NCBI RefSeq assembly: GCF_001191005.1
Contig: NZ_CP012201.1
Span: 3,906,001-3,970,000, forward strand
Reading direction: 5' to 3'
DNA from: Massilia sp. NR 4-1
Lineage (GTDB): Bacteria; Pseudomonadota; Gammaproteobacteria; Burkholderiales; Burkholderiaceae_D
Length of the DNA stretch: 64,000 nt
The translations under genes and the position numbers were made by a program. Shown here in pieces: positions 33,343 through 41,099 of this stretch; the stretch's first letter is position 1; every line of letters begins with the position of its first letter. The notes beneath the pieces are model-generated. The model had not been told where the DNA came from and did no database searches. It saw only the letters and a program-made list of their open reading frames with translations.

Positions 33343-33867
33343 CTAGCGCAGTTGCGCTATCAGCCCCCAAGCGTCAATTCCCTGAGCCGCTCTCCAGTCG
33401 GCTTCTTGCGATCTGATTTCGCCGGAAAATTCAGGATCTTTCCTGATGGCTTCTTCATCAGCGTCTGTGAACGCAACTGCCCGACCGCCTTTGCTATCGG
33501 CAAGGTAGCGCTGACTGGCAATGAAGTCATAGAAGTCCAGGACTGAGCTTTGGGCCGCGTCTAAACTGCTCGCTTCTCCGGACGCAAAATACATGCAAAA
33601 ATCCGATAGAGCATACAGATACATATTGAGAAGAATCTCTTCACTGCCCGCGTCTTGCTCATCAACGATATGAGCATCGCACACATCCGCCATCAAGCTC
33701 GTCGAAACCTTGGATGGCGGATCGTCTCCCAGCACGTTCCAGGCAATATCCAAAAACTTCGGTACTGGTTCTGGCGGGCCCAGTTTATGTCTCAGAAGCA
33801 CAGCAGTCATGCGGTCAAATGCCCGCAACAGAACAAAATACAATGTCCGGTCTTGCTCTGTCATCAT
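33343..33867 (-). CDS. Uncharacterised 174-residue protein, weak DUF416/YjaG-like pattern
   Basis: No signal peptide or membrane helix. I see a loose match to the YjaG/DUF416 plan: an N-terminal helix (LYFVLLRAFDRMTAVLLR), the block FLDIAWNVLGDD (YjaG has ILDLIWETL), a central MYLYALSDFCMYFASGEASS region, and a C-terminal DEEAIRKDPEFSGEI... W block like YjaG's EELKENP...W. The start is uncertain (ATGATG at 33867 and 33864) with no clear ribosome site. Lower GC than its neighbours. Real coding is likely, the family link is tentative. Confidence 0.6.
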   Translation of the reverse strand: MMTEQDRTLYFVLLRAFDRMTAVLLRHKLGPPEPVPKFLDIAWNVLGDDPPSKVSTSLMADVCDAHIVDEQDAGSEEILLNMYLYALSDFCMYFASGEASSLDAAQSSVLDFYDFIASQRYLADSKGGRAVAFTDADEEAIRKDPEFSGEIRSQEADWRAAQGIDAWGLIAQLR

Positions 33868-33921
33868 TGTCGGAGGTGGTTCGCTGCCGCTTACGGACAG
33901 GGTCGGGGAACTTGCTGGACG

Positions 33922-33953
33922 GGTGCGCGCGCCTTTCTCGGGCAGCGCGCACC
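33922..33953 (-). terminator. Hairpin after ychF
   Basis: Perfect 9-bp arms GGTGCGCGC and GCGCGCACC around a 14-nt loop, 13 bp past the ychF stop on the minus strand. No long T-run follows, so its efficiency is unclear. Confidence 0.5.
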
Positions 33954-33966
33954 TCGGTAAGAAGCG

Positions 33967-35058
33967 TCAGACGTTGAACAGGAAGTTCAGCACGTCGCCA
34001 TCCTTGACCACGTACTCCTTGCCTTCGGCGCGCATCTTGCCCGCTTCCTTGGCGCCGCTTTCGCCCTTGTAGGCGATGTAGTCGTCATAGGCGATGGTCT
34101 GGGCGCGGATGAAGCCGCGTTCGAAGTCGGTGTGGATCACGCCGGCCGCCTGCGGCGCGGTGTCGCCCACGTGGATGGTCCAGGCGCGCACTTCTTTCAC
34201 GCCGGCGGTGAAATAGGTCTGCAGGCCGAGCAGCTTGTAGCCGGCGCGGATCAGACGGTCCAGGCCCGGCTCTTCCATGCCCAGGTCGGCCAGGAAGGCG
34301 CTCTTGTCGGCGTCGTCCAGGTCGGCGATTTCGGCTTCGATCGCGGCGCAGATGGCGACGATCGGGGCGTTTTGCGCCTTGGCGTATTCAGTCAGCTTGT
34401 CGAGCAGGGGGTTGTTGCTGAAGCCGTCTTCGGAAACGTTGGCCACATACATGGCGGGCTTGGCGGTGATCAGGCACAGCGGCTTGATCAGGGCCATCTG
34501 GTCGGCGTCCAGGCCCAGCGAGCGCACCGGCTTGGCTTCGTTCAAGTGCGGCACCAGCTGTTCCATCAGGGCCACCAGCTTGGCGGCGTCCTTGTCGCCG
34601 GAACGGGCTTTCTTCTGTTCGCGGTGGATGGCTTTTTCCACGGTGCCGAGGTCGGCCAGCGCCAGCTCGGTCTGGATCACTTCGATATCGTCCAGCGGGC
34701 TGACCTTGCCGGCCACGTGGATCACGTTTTCGTCTTCGAAGCAGCGCACCACGTTGACGATGGCGTCGGTTTCGCGGATGTGGGACAGGAACTGGTTGCC
34801 CAGGCCTTCGCCCTGGGACGCACCGGCCACCAGGCCGGCGATGTCGACGAATTCGACGATGGCGTTGACCATGCGCTCAGGCTTGACGATCTCGGCCAGC
34901 TGGGCCATGCGCGGGTCCGGCACTTCCACCACGCCGACATTGGGTTCGATGGTGCAGAACGGGTAGTTCTCGGCCGGGATGCCGGCCTTGGTCAGTGCAT
35001 TGAAGAGGGTGGACTTGCCCACGTTGGGCAGGCCGACGATGCCGCATTTGAGACTCAT
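33967..35058 (-). CDS. ychF: Redox-regulated ATPase YchF
   Basis: 363 residues, the standard length. The Obg-type P-loop GLPNVGKSTLFNAL begins at residue 8, with DIAGLVAGASQGEGLGNQFL as switch II and an NxxE-type NVSE site in place of the usual NKxD, which gives ATP preference. A coiled-coil insert and a C-terminal TGS domain (AWTIHVGDTAPQAAGVIHTD) are present. It associates with ribosomes and stress response. In related genomes it lies just after pth, as here except for the DinB gene between them. Confidence 0.97.
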   Translation of the reverse strand: MSLKCGIVGLPNVGKSTLFNALTKAGIPAENYPFCTIEPNVGVVEVPDPRMAQLAEIVKPERMVNAIVEFVDIAGLVAGASQGEGLGNQFLSHIRETDAIVNVVRCFEDENVIHVAGKVSPLDDIEVIQTELALADLGTVEKAIHREQKKARSGDKDAAKLVALMEQLVPHLNEAKPVRSLGLDADQMALIKPLCLITAKPAMYVANVSEDGFSNNPLLDKLTEYAKAQNAPIVAICAAIEAEIADLDDADKSAFLADLGMEEPGLDRLIRAGYKLLGLQTYFTAGVKEVRAWTIHVGDTAPQAAGVIHTDFERGFIRAQTIAYDDYIAYKGESGAKEAGKMRAEGKEYVVKDGDVLNFLFNV

Positions 35059-35204
35059 GGAAAACCTTTAATGATAGTGTTCTGCTACGGACGCTGCCGC
35101 AAATAGAACGAGATTGTACCGCAGAACGGCCCCGATTCCCGGGCCGGGCCAATGGCGGTACATGATATTGTTGCGCACATCCTGCCACTATTTTGGAAGC
35201 CGCG

Positions 35205-35735
35205 ATGAACAGAACCGAGCAATTCCGCCTGCTGGCGAAGTACAACGAGTGGATGAACCTGAAGCTGTACGAAGCCGCTGCCAGCCTGCCGGCGGAAGCG
35301 CGCCAGGCCGAGCGCGGCGCCTTCTTCGGCTCCCTGCACGGCACCTTGCAGCACATCGTCGCGGCCGACACCATCTGGCTGCGCCGCTTCGGCAGCCATG
35401 CGCGTTTCGCGGACGTGCTGGCGGACTGCACGGCGCTGCCGCAGCCGCCCAGCCTGCAGGGCGAGGAAATGGAATTTGAAGCGATGCGCGCACGCCGCGT
35501 CTTCCTCGACCGGCAAATCCTGCAGTGGACGGATGCGCTGGGCGAAGACGATCTGGACCAGACCCTGCAATACCGCAGCATGAATGGCTCGCCCGGCAGC
35601 CGTCCGATGGACGGCCTGCTGCTGCATTTCTTCAACCACCAGACCCACCATCGCGGCCAAGCCACCACCCTGCTGTCGCAGGCCGGCGCCGATGTGGGCG
35701 CGACCGACCTGCTGATCCTGGTGGCCGATATTTAA
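35205..35735 (+). CDS. DinB-family protein
   Basis: 176 residues from the ATG at 35205 (MNRTEQFRLLAKYNEWM), with GGAAG as ribosome site. The four-helix DinB fold and metal triad are seen: HGTLQHIVAADTIWLRRF with the first histidine, and FFNHQTHHRGQATTLL with the other two. Probably a divalent-metal protein in small-thiol or damage-related chemistry; the role is not known. It is oriented against its neighbours and its stop overlaps the pth stop by 4 bp. Confidence 0.9.
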   Translation: MNRTEQFRLLAKYNEWMNLKLYEAAASLPAEARQAERGAFFGSLHGTLQHIVAADTIWLRRFGSHARFADVLADCTALPQPPSLQGEEMEFEAMRARRVFLDRQILQWTDALGEDDLDQTLQYRSMNGSPGSRPMDGLLLHFFNHQTHHRGQATTLLSQAGADVGATDLLILVADI

Positions 35736-36316
35736 GCCGTGTGCAGCTCCATGGTGGCCTTGGTGAAATCGCCGGCTACCGCGAGTGGAATGATGCGCAG
35801 GGATTTTTCGATGGATTCGTCGATCAGCATCTGGTCTTCGCGGCGCGGGCGGTGCAGCACGAAGTCGGCCACCGGTTGTGCCAGGTTCAGCGTGCGCGGG
35901 TGGCCGATGCCGATGCGCAGGCGCCAGTAATCCTGGGTGCCGAGCGCGGCGGTGATGTCCTTCAAGCCATTGTGGCCGCCCGAGGAACCGCCCTTTTTCA
36001 GCTTGGCCGAACCGGGCGGCAGATCGAGTTCATCGTGCACAACCAGCACCTCGTCCGGATTGATCTTGAAGAAGCGCGCCAGGCCGCCGACCGACTGGCC
36101 GGAACGGTTCATATAGGTTTGCGGTTCCAGCAGCCAGACTTCCTGGCCGCCGATGGACGTCTTCGCCATCAGCGCATTGAAGCGCGTTTCGCGCTGCAGG
36201 CGCACGCCAGGCAGGGTATTGGCGAGATTATCGACCAGCCAGAAGCCGGCATTGTGGCGGGTTTGTTCGTACTCGGGACCGGGGTTGCCGAGGCCGACGA
36301 TCAGGCGGATGGACAT
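35732..36316 (-). CDS. pth: Peptidyl-tRNA hydrolase
   Basis: 194 residues from the ATG at 36316 (MSIRLIVGLGNPGPEYEQTR). The catalytic histidine is in RHNAGFWLVDNLA, with the conserved Asn in QTYMNRSGQSVGG and Asp in VVHDELDLPPG. It recycles peptidyl-tRNAs dropped by ribosomes. In related genomes it directly follows rplY, but here a two-gene insert separates them. Confidence 0.97.
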   Translation of the reverse strand: MSIRLIVGLGNPGPEYEQTRHNAGFWLVDNLANTLPGVRLQRETRFNALMAKTSIGGQEVWLLEPQTYMNRSGQSVGGLARFFKINPDEVLVVHDELDLPPGSAKLKKGGSSGGHNGLKDITAALGTQDYWRLRIGIGHPRTLNLAQPVADFVLHRPRREDQMLIDESIEKSLRIIPLAVAGDFTKATMELHTA

Positions 36317-36382
36317 GGGATTGCAATCGGGGCAAAAGGAAGGAATTATACCCGTGCCCATCCGCCGTTTTCACCGCTCAGC

Positions 36383-37369
36383 TCAGCTTGCCAGCGTCAG
36401 CATATCGGCATGCAGACCATGCGGCTGGCCGACCAGCAGCAGCTCCGGCGCTACGCCCGGCTCAGCCGGCACAGGTTCGCTTGCGCCCTGCGGCGCTGCG
36501 GCCAGCCAGCTCTCCAGCGCCTGCGCGGCGGCATGGGCCGTCAGGCCAGGCTCAGGAGCGCCACGGGCAAGTTCCGGAGCGTGCGATGGCTGGAACACCT
36601 GCATCTCGTCGCGGTCGTCGCCGCCGCCGTCATCGCCCCCCTCGCCGCCGCCACCGCCACCGATGCTGCCACCACCGCCGCCTCCTCCACCGCCGCCCCC
36701 ACCACCTCCGCCGCCACCGCCACTGCCGCCGCCGACATAGCCGTCTCCCCCCATATCTGGCGACATATAGCTAGGACCTTGGGTGGCCGTGCCATTCGCC
36801 CAGGCACGGCAGAATGCCTGGTATTTGGCATCGGTGGAAAAATACCAGGATGCGTTCTGAACCATGGCGTCGCCAAAAGCGGTGGAGCGCGGGTCGATGC
36901 TCAAGCCGAGCTTATAGGCGTTCAGATTGGCATACAGGTCGGGCAGGCGGGCAACGCCGGAAACCTGCATGGCGACGCCATTGGCGCGCGCCTGTTCCGC
37001 CACGGTATAGGAGAAGTAGCTGCTTTCCCCTTCGCGCTGATAGCACCAGGCTTCGCGCGCCGCCGGCGTGGAGGCCATCCGATGCGCATCGGCCGTGGCG
37101 TAGTTGAAATGGCCCAGTTCATGCACCGTCACCTGCAGCAAGGCTTGGTCGACCGATATCTTGGCCACCGCCGCCGTCGCTGCGACGTCGCGCATATTGA
37201 TGCTGATGGTGCCGCCCACATTGACGCCGTTGACCATATGGTCGATGAACTGGCTTGGCGTGTTGTTATTGATGACGAATTGCCCGGATTGGCCGATGAA
37301 GGCGTTGGCCTTGCCGATGGCAATCGAGGAATTGGACTTGCTGACGATACTTAACAGGGAATCAGGCAT
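36383..37369 (-). CDS. HExxH-motif protein with long glycine tract (putative secreted metalloprotease/effector)
   Basis: 328 residues, no recognised family. The first half carries ALLQVTVHELGHFNYATADA at about 77-95: HELGH (83-87) is a zinc-protease motif, with H96 as a possible third ligand. No N-terminal signal peptide is visible. Residues about 213-250 are almost pure glycine with a few Ser/Ile/Glu, followed by an acidic patch (EGGDDGGGDDRDE) and an Ala/Pro-rich C-terminus ending HADMLTLAS. It starts 14 bp after the stop of a signal-peptide protein, forming an isolated pair between rplY and pth. I infer an export-linked hydrolase; catalytic function is not proven. Confidence 0.65.
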   Translation of the reverse strand: MPDSLLSIVSKSNSSIAIGKANAFIGQSGQFVINNNTPSQFIDHMVNGVNVGGTISINMRDVAATAAVAKISVDQALLQVTVHELGHFNYATADAHRMASTPAAREAWCYQREGESSYFSYTVAEQARANGVAMQVSGVARLPDLYANLNAYKLGLSIDPRSTAFGDAMVQNASWYFSTDAKYQAFCRAWANGTATQGPSYMSPDMGGDGYVGGGSGGGGGGGGGGGGGGGGGGSIGGGGGGEGGDDGGGDDRDEMQVFQPSHAPELARGAPEPGLTAHAAAQALESWLAAAPQGASEPVPAEPGVAPELLLVGQPHGLHADMLTLAS

Positions 37370-37383
37370 CAGGCTCTCAAAGG

Positions 37384-37956
37384 TCAGTGGTGAAAACTGG
37401 ACTTGTATAAATCGATGCGGACGGCGCAGTCTCCCGCGCTGGCCACGGCGATATACACATCCTCGGTTTGCCGTGAGAGCATGACGAATTCATGATGAAT
37501 GAGCGGCGCCGCGCTACTCGCGCCGGCCAGTGCATCCTGCGCGGCCGGCCGGCGCGCCGCGCTGGCGGCCACGCCGAAAGCGGCGGACAGCGTGGCCGGC
37601 GTCAGGCAGGCGCGCAGGGGATCGACCGTCCAGCTGGCCGTACCGCCCAGCGTGGGCGCCGGATGCTTGCCGCTGGAACTGAACTGGCGGAAGCGGATGG
37701 GTCCAGGCTGCCCGCTGCGCGGCAGGTAATTGCACCAGTAAAGCGCCGCTCCGTCTTCCGTCATCTGGCCGCATTGCGCATCCAGCGCCAGCCGCAAGCT
37801 CTGGCTCACGGCCTTGGCGCTGATCTCCTCAGGAGCCAGCGCCAGCGCCTTGATGACAGCCAGGCTTGGCGCGCCGTCCGCCACCGGCGCAGCGGCGGCT
37901 GTGCTGCCGGCCAGAACGGCCACCGCCAGGCCGCAACAGAAAGTCAGATACGCCAT
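37384..37956 (-). CDS. Secreted small protein paired with the HExxH protein
   Basis: 190 residues from the ATG at 37956, preceded by GGAGG; a GTG 12 bp earlier is less likely. A signal peptide is clear (MAYLTFCCGLAVAVLAGSTA, cut near AAAAPVA). The mature protein has scattered cysteines (CGQM, WCNYLP, ACLTPA, GDCAVRI) that could form disulfides, and no known domain. It lies directly upstream of the HExxH gene in the same transcript, as an immunity or chaperone protein might. That role is inferred from position only. Confidence 0.6.
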   Translation of the reverse strand: MAYLTFCCGLAVAVLAGSTAAAAPVADGAPSLAVIKALALAPEEISAKAVSQSLRLALDAQCGQMTEDGAALYWCNYLPRSGQPGPIRFRQFSSSGKHPAPTLGGTASWTVDPLRACLTPATLSAAFGVAASAARRPAAQDALAGASSAAPLIHHEFVMLSRQTEDVYIAVASAGDCAVRIDLYKSSFHH

Positions 37957-38111
37957 CCCATCCTCCACTTGAACACGTCACGATAAGCTCTCACAACGCT
38001 AGCCATTGTAGTGACGCTATTGCAATTAATTATCACAAAATATTTCTTATTTGAAAACATTCGTAGGAGCAATGAATCAGCGCGTTTTCATCATATGCGC
38101 GCCCCAAAAGA
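37957..38111. other. AT-rich intergenic stretch before the two-gene insert
   Basis: About 155 bp, clearly AT-richer than the surroundings (runs such as TAATTATCACAAAATATTTC). It must hold the insert's promoter; a TACAAT-like -10 is near 38009-38014 on the minus strand but no -35 convinces. The base bias supports a separate origin for the insert. Confidence 0.5.
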
Positions 38112-38143
38112 AAAATGCCGCTCAGCGCGAACTGAACGGCATT
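38112..38143 (-). terminator. Rho-independent terminator after rplY
   Basis: On the minus strand: arms AATGCCGTTCAG and CTGAGCGGCATT (one mismatch), loop TTCGCG, then TTTTCTTTT. It ends the prs-rplY transcript and so isolates the two-gene insert downstream. Confidence 0.8.
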
Positions 38144-38188
38144 ACCGGCGTACCGGGTTTTCCTGCTGCGCATTACTGCGCGGGCAAA

Positions 38189-38791
38189 TTACTTCTTGGC
38201 TTCTTCAGCGGCAGCGGCTTCAGCAGCAACGTGGCCGGCTGGCACGGAGGCGGTAGCGATGGTCGCGTCGGAGCCGTGGGCCACGATGGTCACGCCTTTT
38301 GGCAGCTTCAGGTCGGAAGCGTGCACGGAGTGGCCAACGTCCACATTGGTCAGGTCCACAACTACGAACTCTGGCAGGTCAGCTGGCAGGCAGGAGATTT
38401 CGATCTCGTTGGCGACGTGGCTGATGGTGGCGCCGTGCAGTTTCACTGCTGGGGACACTTCGGCGTTTTCGAAGTGCAGGGCCACTTTGACGTGCACTGG
38501 CTTGTTGGCGTCGACGCGCTGGAAGTCAGCGTGCAGTACCAGTTGTTTGTAAGCGTGCATCTGGAAGTCACGCAGCAGCACTTTCTGTACGGCACCGTCG
38601 ATTTCCAGGTCCAGGATGGACGAGTGGAAAGCTTCTTTTTTCAGCGCGTGGTACAGCGCGTTGTGGTCCAGAGCGATGGTCACTGGGGCTTCAGCGCCGC
38701 CGTAGATGATGCCTGGGGTTTGGCCGGAAATACGCAGGCGGCGGCTCGCACCCGTGCCCTGCAGTTCGCGTTTGAATGCAACTACTTTCAT
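38189..38791 (-). CDS. rplY: 50S ribosomal protein bL25, general-stress (CTC) form
   Basis: 200 residues from the ATG at 38791, with GGAG ahead of it; in-frame codons further upstream are not part of the gene. The L25 domain (MKVVAFKRELQGTGASRRLR, FHSSILDLEIDG, LLRDFQMHAYKQLV) is followed by the CTC beta-domain (VALHFENAEVSPAV..., VDLTNVDVGHSVHAS) and an Ala/Glu tail. It binds 5S rRNA. Follows prs on the same strand. Confidence 0.96.
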   Translation of the reverse strand: MKVVAFKRELQGTGASRRLRISGQTPGIIYGGAEAPVTIALDHNALYHALKKEAFHSSILDLEIDGAVQKVLLRDFQMHAYKQLVLHADFQRVDANKPVHVKVALHFENAEVSPAVKLHGATISHVANEIEISCLPADLPEFVVVDLTNVDVGHSVHASDLKLPKGVTIVAHGSDATIATASVPAGHVAAEAAAAEEAKK

Positions 38792-38865
38792 TTGAGACTC
38801 CAAAAATAAACAAGGCTTGCGCCTTGCGTTGAGAAGCGTCCCGCGACCAGGACGCTCCGGAAATC

Positions 38866-38925
38866 GGAGGCGGCAAGCCGCCTCCGGAAAAAACACGACG
38901 GCGCCACCGGAAAACCGGTCGCGCC
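38866..38925 (-). terminator. Two hairpins between prs and rplY
   Basis: On the minus strand the first hairpin pairs GGCGC/ACCGG with CCGGT/GCGCC (38900-38925) and is followed by GTCGTGTTTTTT, a good intrinsic terminator shape. A second, GGAGGCGGC-TT-GCCGCCTCC, follows at about 38867-38886. They could limit read-through from prs into rplY, or act in L25 control. Confidence 0.6.
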
Positions 38926-38952
38926 GCCTGAAGATTGCGCTTCGCGGGCTGC

Positions 38953-39903
38953 TTAGTCCACGAACAGGGAGATCACGGAATCGCCCTTGATGATGCGTTT
39001 GAAGGTTTCAGCCAGCAGCGGTGCGCAGGTCAGCTGGCGGATCTTGCCGCAAGCCTTGGCCGCATCCGACAGCGGGATGGTGTCCGTCACCACCAGCTCG
39101 TCCAGCGAGGAGCCGGAAATGCGCTCGATGGCTGGGCCGGACAGCACCGGGTGGGTACAGTAGGCGATCACTTTCTTGGCGCCGCGCTCTTTCAGCACTT
39201 CGGCCGCTTTCACCAGGGTGCCGGCGGTATCGACCATATCGTCCATGATGACGCAGTTGCGGCCTTCGACGTCGCCGATGATGTTCATCACTTCGGAGAC
39301 GTTGGCTTTCGGACGGCGCTTGTCGATGATGGCCAGGTCGCAGCCCAGGCGTTTCGCCAGGGCGCGCGCGCGCACCACGCCGCCGACGTCGGGCGACACG
39401 ACCAGCAGGTCTTGGTGGTCTTTCTTTTGCAGGTCGCCCAGCAGGATGGGCGAGGCGTAAATATTGTCAACCGGGATATCGAAGAAGCCTTGGATCTGGT
39501 CGGCGTGCAGGTCCATGATCAGGACGCGCTCGACGCCGGCTTCTTCCAGCATATTGGCAACAACCTTGGCGGAGATCGCGACGCGGGCGGAACGCGGGCG
39601 GCGGTCCTGGCGGGCGTAGCCAAAGTATGGAATGGCGGCCGTGATACGGCCAGCGGACGCACGTTTCAGGGCATCGACCATCAGGATCAGTTCCATCAGG
39701 CTGTCGTTCGTCGGGGCGCAAGTCGACTGCAGCACGAAGACGTCTTTACCGCGGACGTTTTCATTGATTTCGACCATTACTTCGCCGTCCGAGAATTTCG
39801 AAACGACTGCTTTGCCGAGAGGGATGCCGAGATTTTTTGCGACCCCTTCTGCCAGCGCAGGATTAGCGTTGCCGGTAAAAACCATCAGGTTTTCGTAAGC
39901 CAT
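38953..39903 (-). CDS. prs: Ribose-phosphate pyrophosphokinase
   Basis: 316 residues, standard length. The PRPP-binding motif is NCVIMDDMVDTAGTLVKAA near residue 215, and the catalytic flexible loop region PYFGYARQDRR is seen near 100. It makes PRPP from ribose-5-P and ATP for nucleotide, His and Trp synthesis. Downstream of tRNA-Gln and ispE as usual in betaproteobacteria. Confidence 0.98.
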   Translation of the reverse strand: MAYENLMVFTGNANPALAEGVAKNLGIPLGKAVVSKFSDGEVMVEINENVRGKDVFVLQSTCAPTNDSLMELILMVDALKRASAGRITAAIPYFGYARQDRRPRSARVAISAKVVANMLEEAGVERVLIMDLHADQIQGFFDIPVDNIYASPILLGDLQKKDHQDLLVVSPDVGGVVRARALAKRLGCDLAIIDKRRPKANVSEVMNIIGDVEGRNCVIMDDMVDTAGTLVKAAEVLKERGAKKVIAYCTHPVLSGPAIERISGSSLDELVVTDTIPLSDAAKACGKIRQLTCAPLLAETFKRIIKGDSVISLFVD

Positions 39904-40067
39904 GGGAGTCCCAGGAAGGTAAGCGTTGATTTCTTTGAAAAGTCACCGGGTCCGGCAGATGCCGCATCCGGCGCTGAGCTAAAAGGATACACCAGCGTGA
40001 CTGGCAGTATCTTTGTTTTCACTCCGTGCCGGACACTTTCAGCATCGACAGATCACAGAGAAAACGG

Positions 40068-40144
40068 TGGCAGGGGAACAAGGATTCGAACCTTGGTATG
40101 CCGGAATCAAAATCCGGTGCCTTAACCAGCTTGGCGATTCCCCT
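40068..40144 (-). tRNA. tRNA-Gln (anticodon UUG)
   Basis: On the minus strand: acceptor arm AGGGGAA pairs with TTCCCCT, discriminator G, and an encoded CCA end. The anticodon stem CCGGA/TCCGG encloses the loop TTTTGAT, giving anticodon TTG, so it reads CAA (Gln). The T arm carries GGTTCGAATCC. It sits between ispE and prs, its usual place in this group. Confidence 0.95.
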
Positions 40145-40217
40145 ACTCTAAACTGAAGCTTTTCGTCAGTAGGCCAGTATTATACAAGCAATTTAACGTA
40201 AAGCCAAATCTTTTTAC

Positions 40218-41099
40218 TCACTTCAACATTTCAGCGAGTGGATGCTGTGTCAGCGCTTTAGCTTTCCAAGCAGTCCAGGCGGCAGGCACATTGCTGAGCA
40301 CTGCATCGGCCTGGGCCTCGCTCTCGAAGGCGCAGAACACACAAGCACCGGAGCCAGTCATCCTGGCATCGCCGTAAGCCCCCAGCCATTCTACCGCCTT
40401 TGCTACCGGCGGGAACAAGCGGGTGGCCACTTGTTGCAAGTCGTTCTTTCCAAATCCACGGTCATCTTGGCGATTTCCGTAGTGGCTGGAAAAGTCCGTT
40501 ATCTTAACGAGGGGCGTGTCCCTTGTCAAATACTCGGACGAAAAAATTTGCGCGGTGGGAACCGCCACGCCCGGTTCGACCACCACATACCAGCAGGCGG
40601 GCGCGGCGACCGGCTGCAGCGCCTCGCCCACACCTTCGGCAAAACCGGTCTGGCCGAAGATAAAGAAGGGGATGTCGGCGCCCAGCGGCAGGCCCAGGTC
40701 CATCAACTCTTGCCGGCTCAGGCCGGCCTGCCACAGATGGTTCAGGGCCATCAGCGTGGTGGCCGCATCCGACGAACCGCCGCCGACGCCGCCGCCCATG
40801 GGCAGCACCTTGTCGATGCCGATATCGACGCCGGGCGGCAGCGCACCGCGCCGTTTCAGCACCTCGGCCTGCAGCAGGCGGGCGGCGCGGATGATCAGGT
40901 CCTGCTCCGGCGGCACGCCGGGCAGATCGCTGACGCGGCGCAACTCATGGTCGGCGCGCAAGTCGAAATGCAGACGGTCGCAGCGGTCGATCATCTGGAA
41001 CACGGTTTGCAGCAGATGGTAGCCGTCGGCGCGGCGGCCATTCACGTGCAGGAATAGATTCAATTTGGCCGGGGCCGGGCAATTCTTCAAGCTGCTCAT
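40218..41099 (-). CDS. ispE: 4-diphosphocytidyl-2-C-methyl-D-erythritol kinase
   Basis: 293 residues, GHMP-kinase fold. APAKLNLFLHVNGRRADGYH opens it (residues 9-28), the ATP loop is LPMGGGVGGGSSDAATTL near 95, and the C-terminal motif is ARMTGSGACVFCAFES. It phosphorylates CDP-methylerythritol in the non-mevalonate isoprenoid pathway. Its start overlaps the lolB stop by 4 bp. Confidence 0.97.
   Translation of the reverse strand: MSSLKNCPAPAKLNLFLHVNGRRADGYHLLQTVFQMIDRCDRLHFDLRADHELRRVSDLPGVPPEQDLIIRAARLLQAEVLKRRGALPPGVDIGIDKVLPMGGGVGGGSSDAATTLMALNHLWQAGLSRQELMDLGLPLGADIPFFIFGQTGFAEGVGEALQPVAAPACWYVVVEPGVAVPTAQIFSSEYLTRDTPLVKITDFSSHYGNRQDDRGFGKNDLQQVATRLFPPVAKAVEWLGAYGDARMTGSGACVFCAFESEAQADAVLSNVPAAWTAWKAKALTQHPLAEMLK

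Noticed and set aside
33202..33546. Plus-strand 114-residue frame after the TetR gene
   Set aside because: No ribosome site, no domain, and overlaps the minus-strand orphan gene.
36153..36774. Proline-rich open frame opposite the glycine tract
   Set aside because: Proline codons are just the complement of the glycine run; no start signal or conservation cue.
40068..40144. tRNA-Gln as an integration site
   Set aside because: No integrase gene or repeated tRNA end nearby; flanks are the usual ispE and prs.
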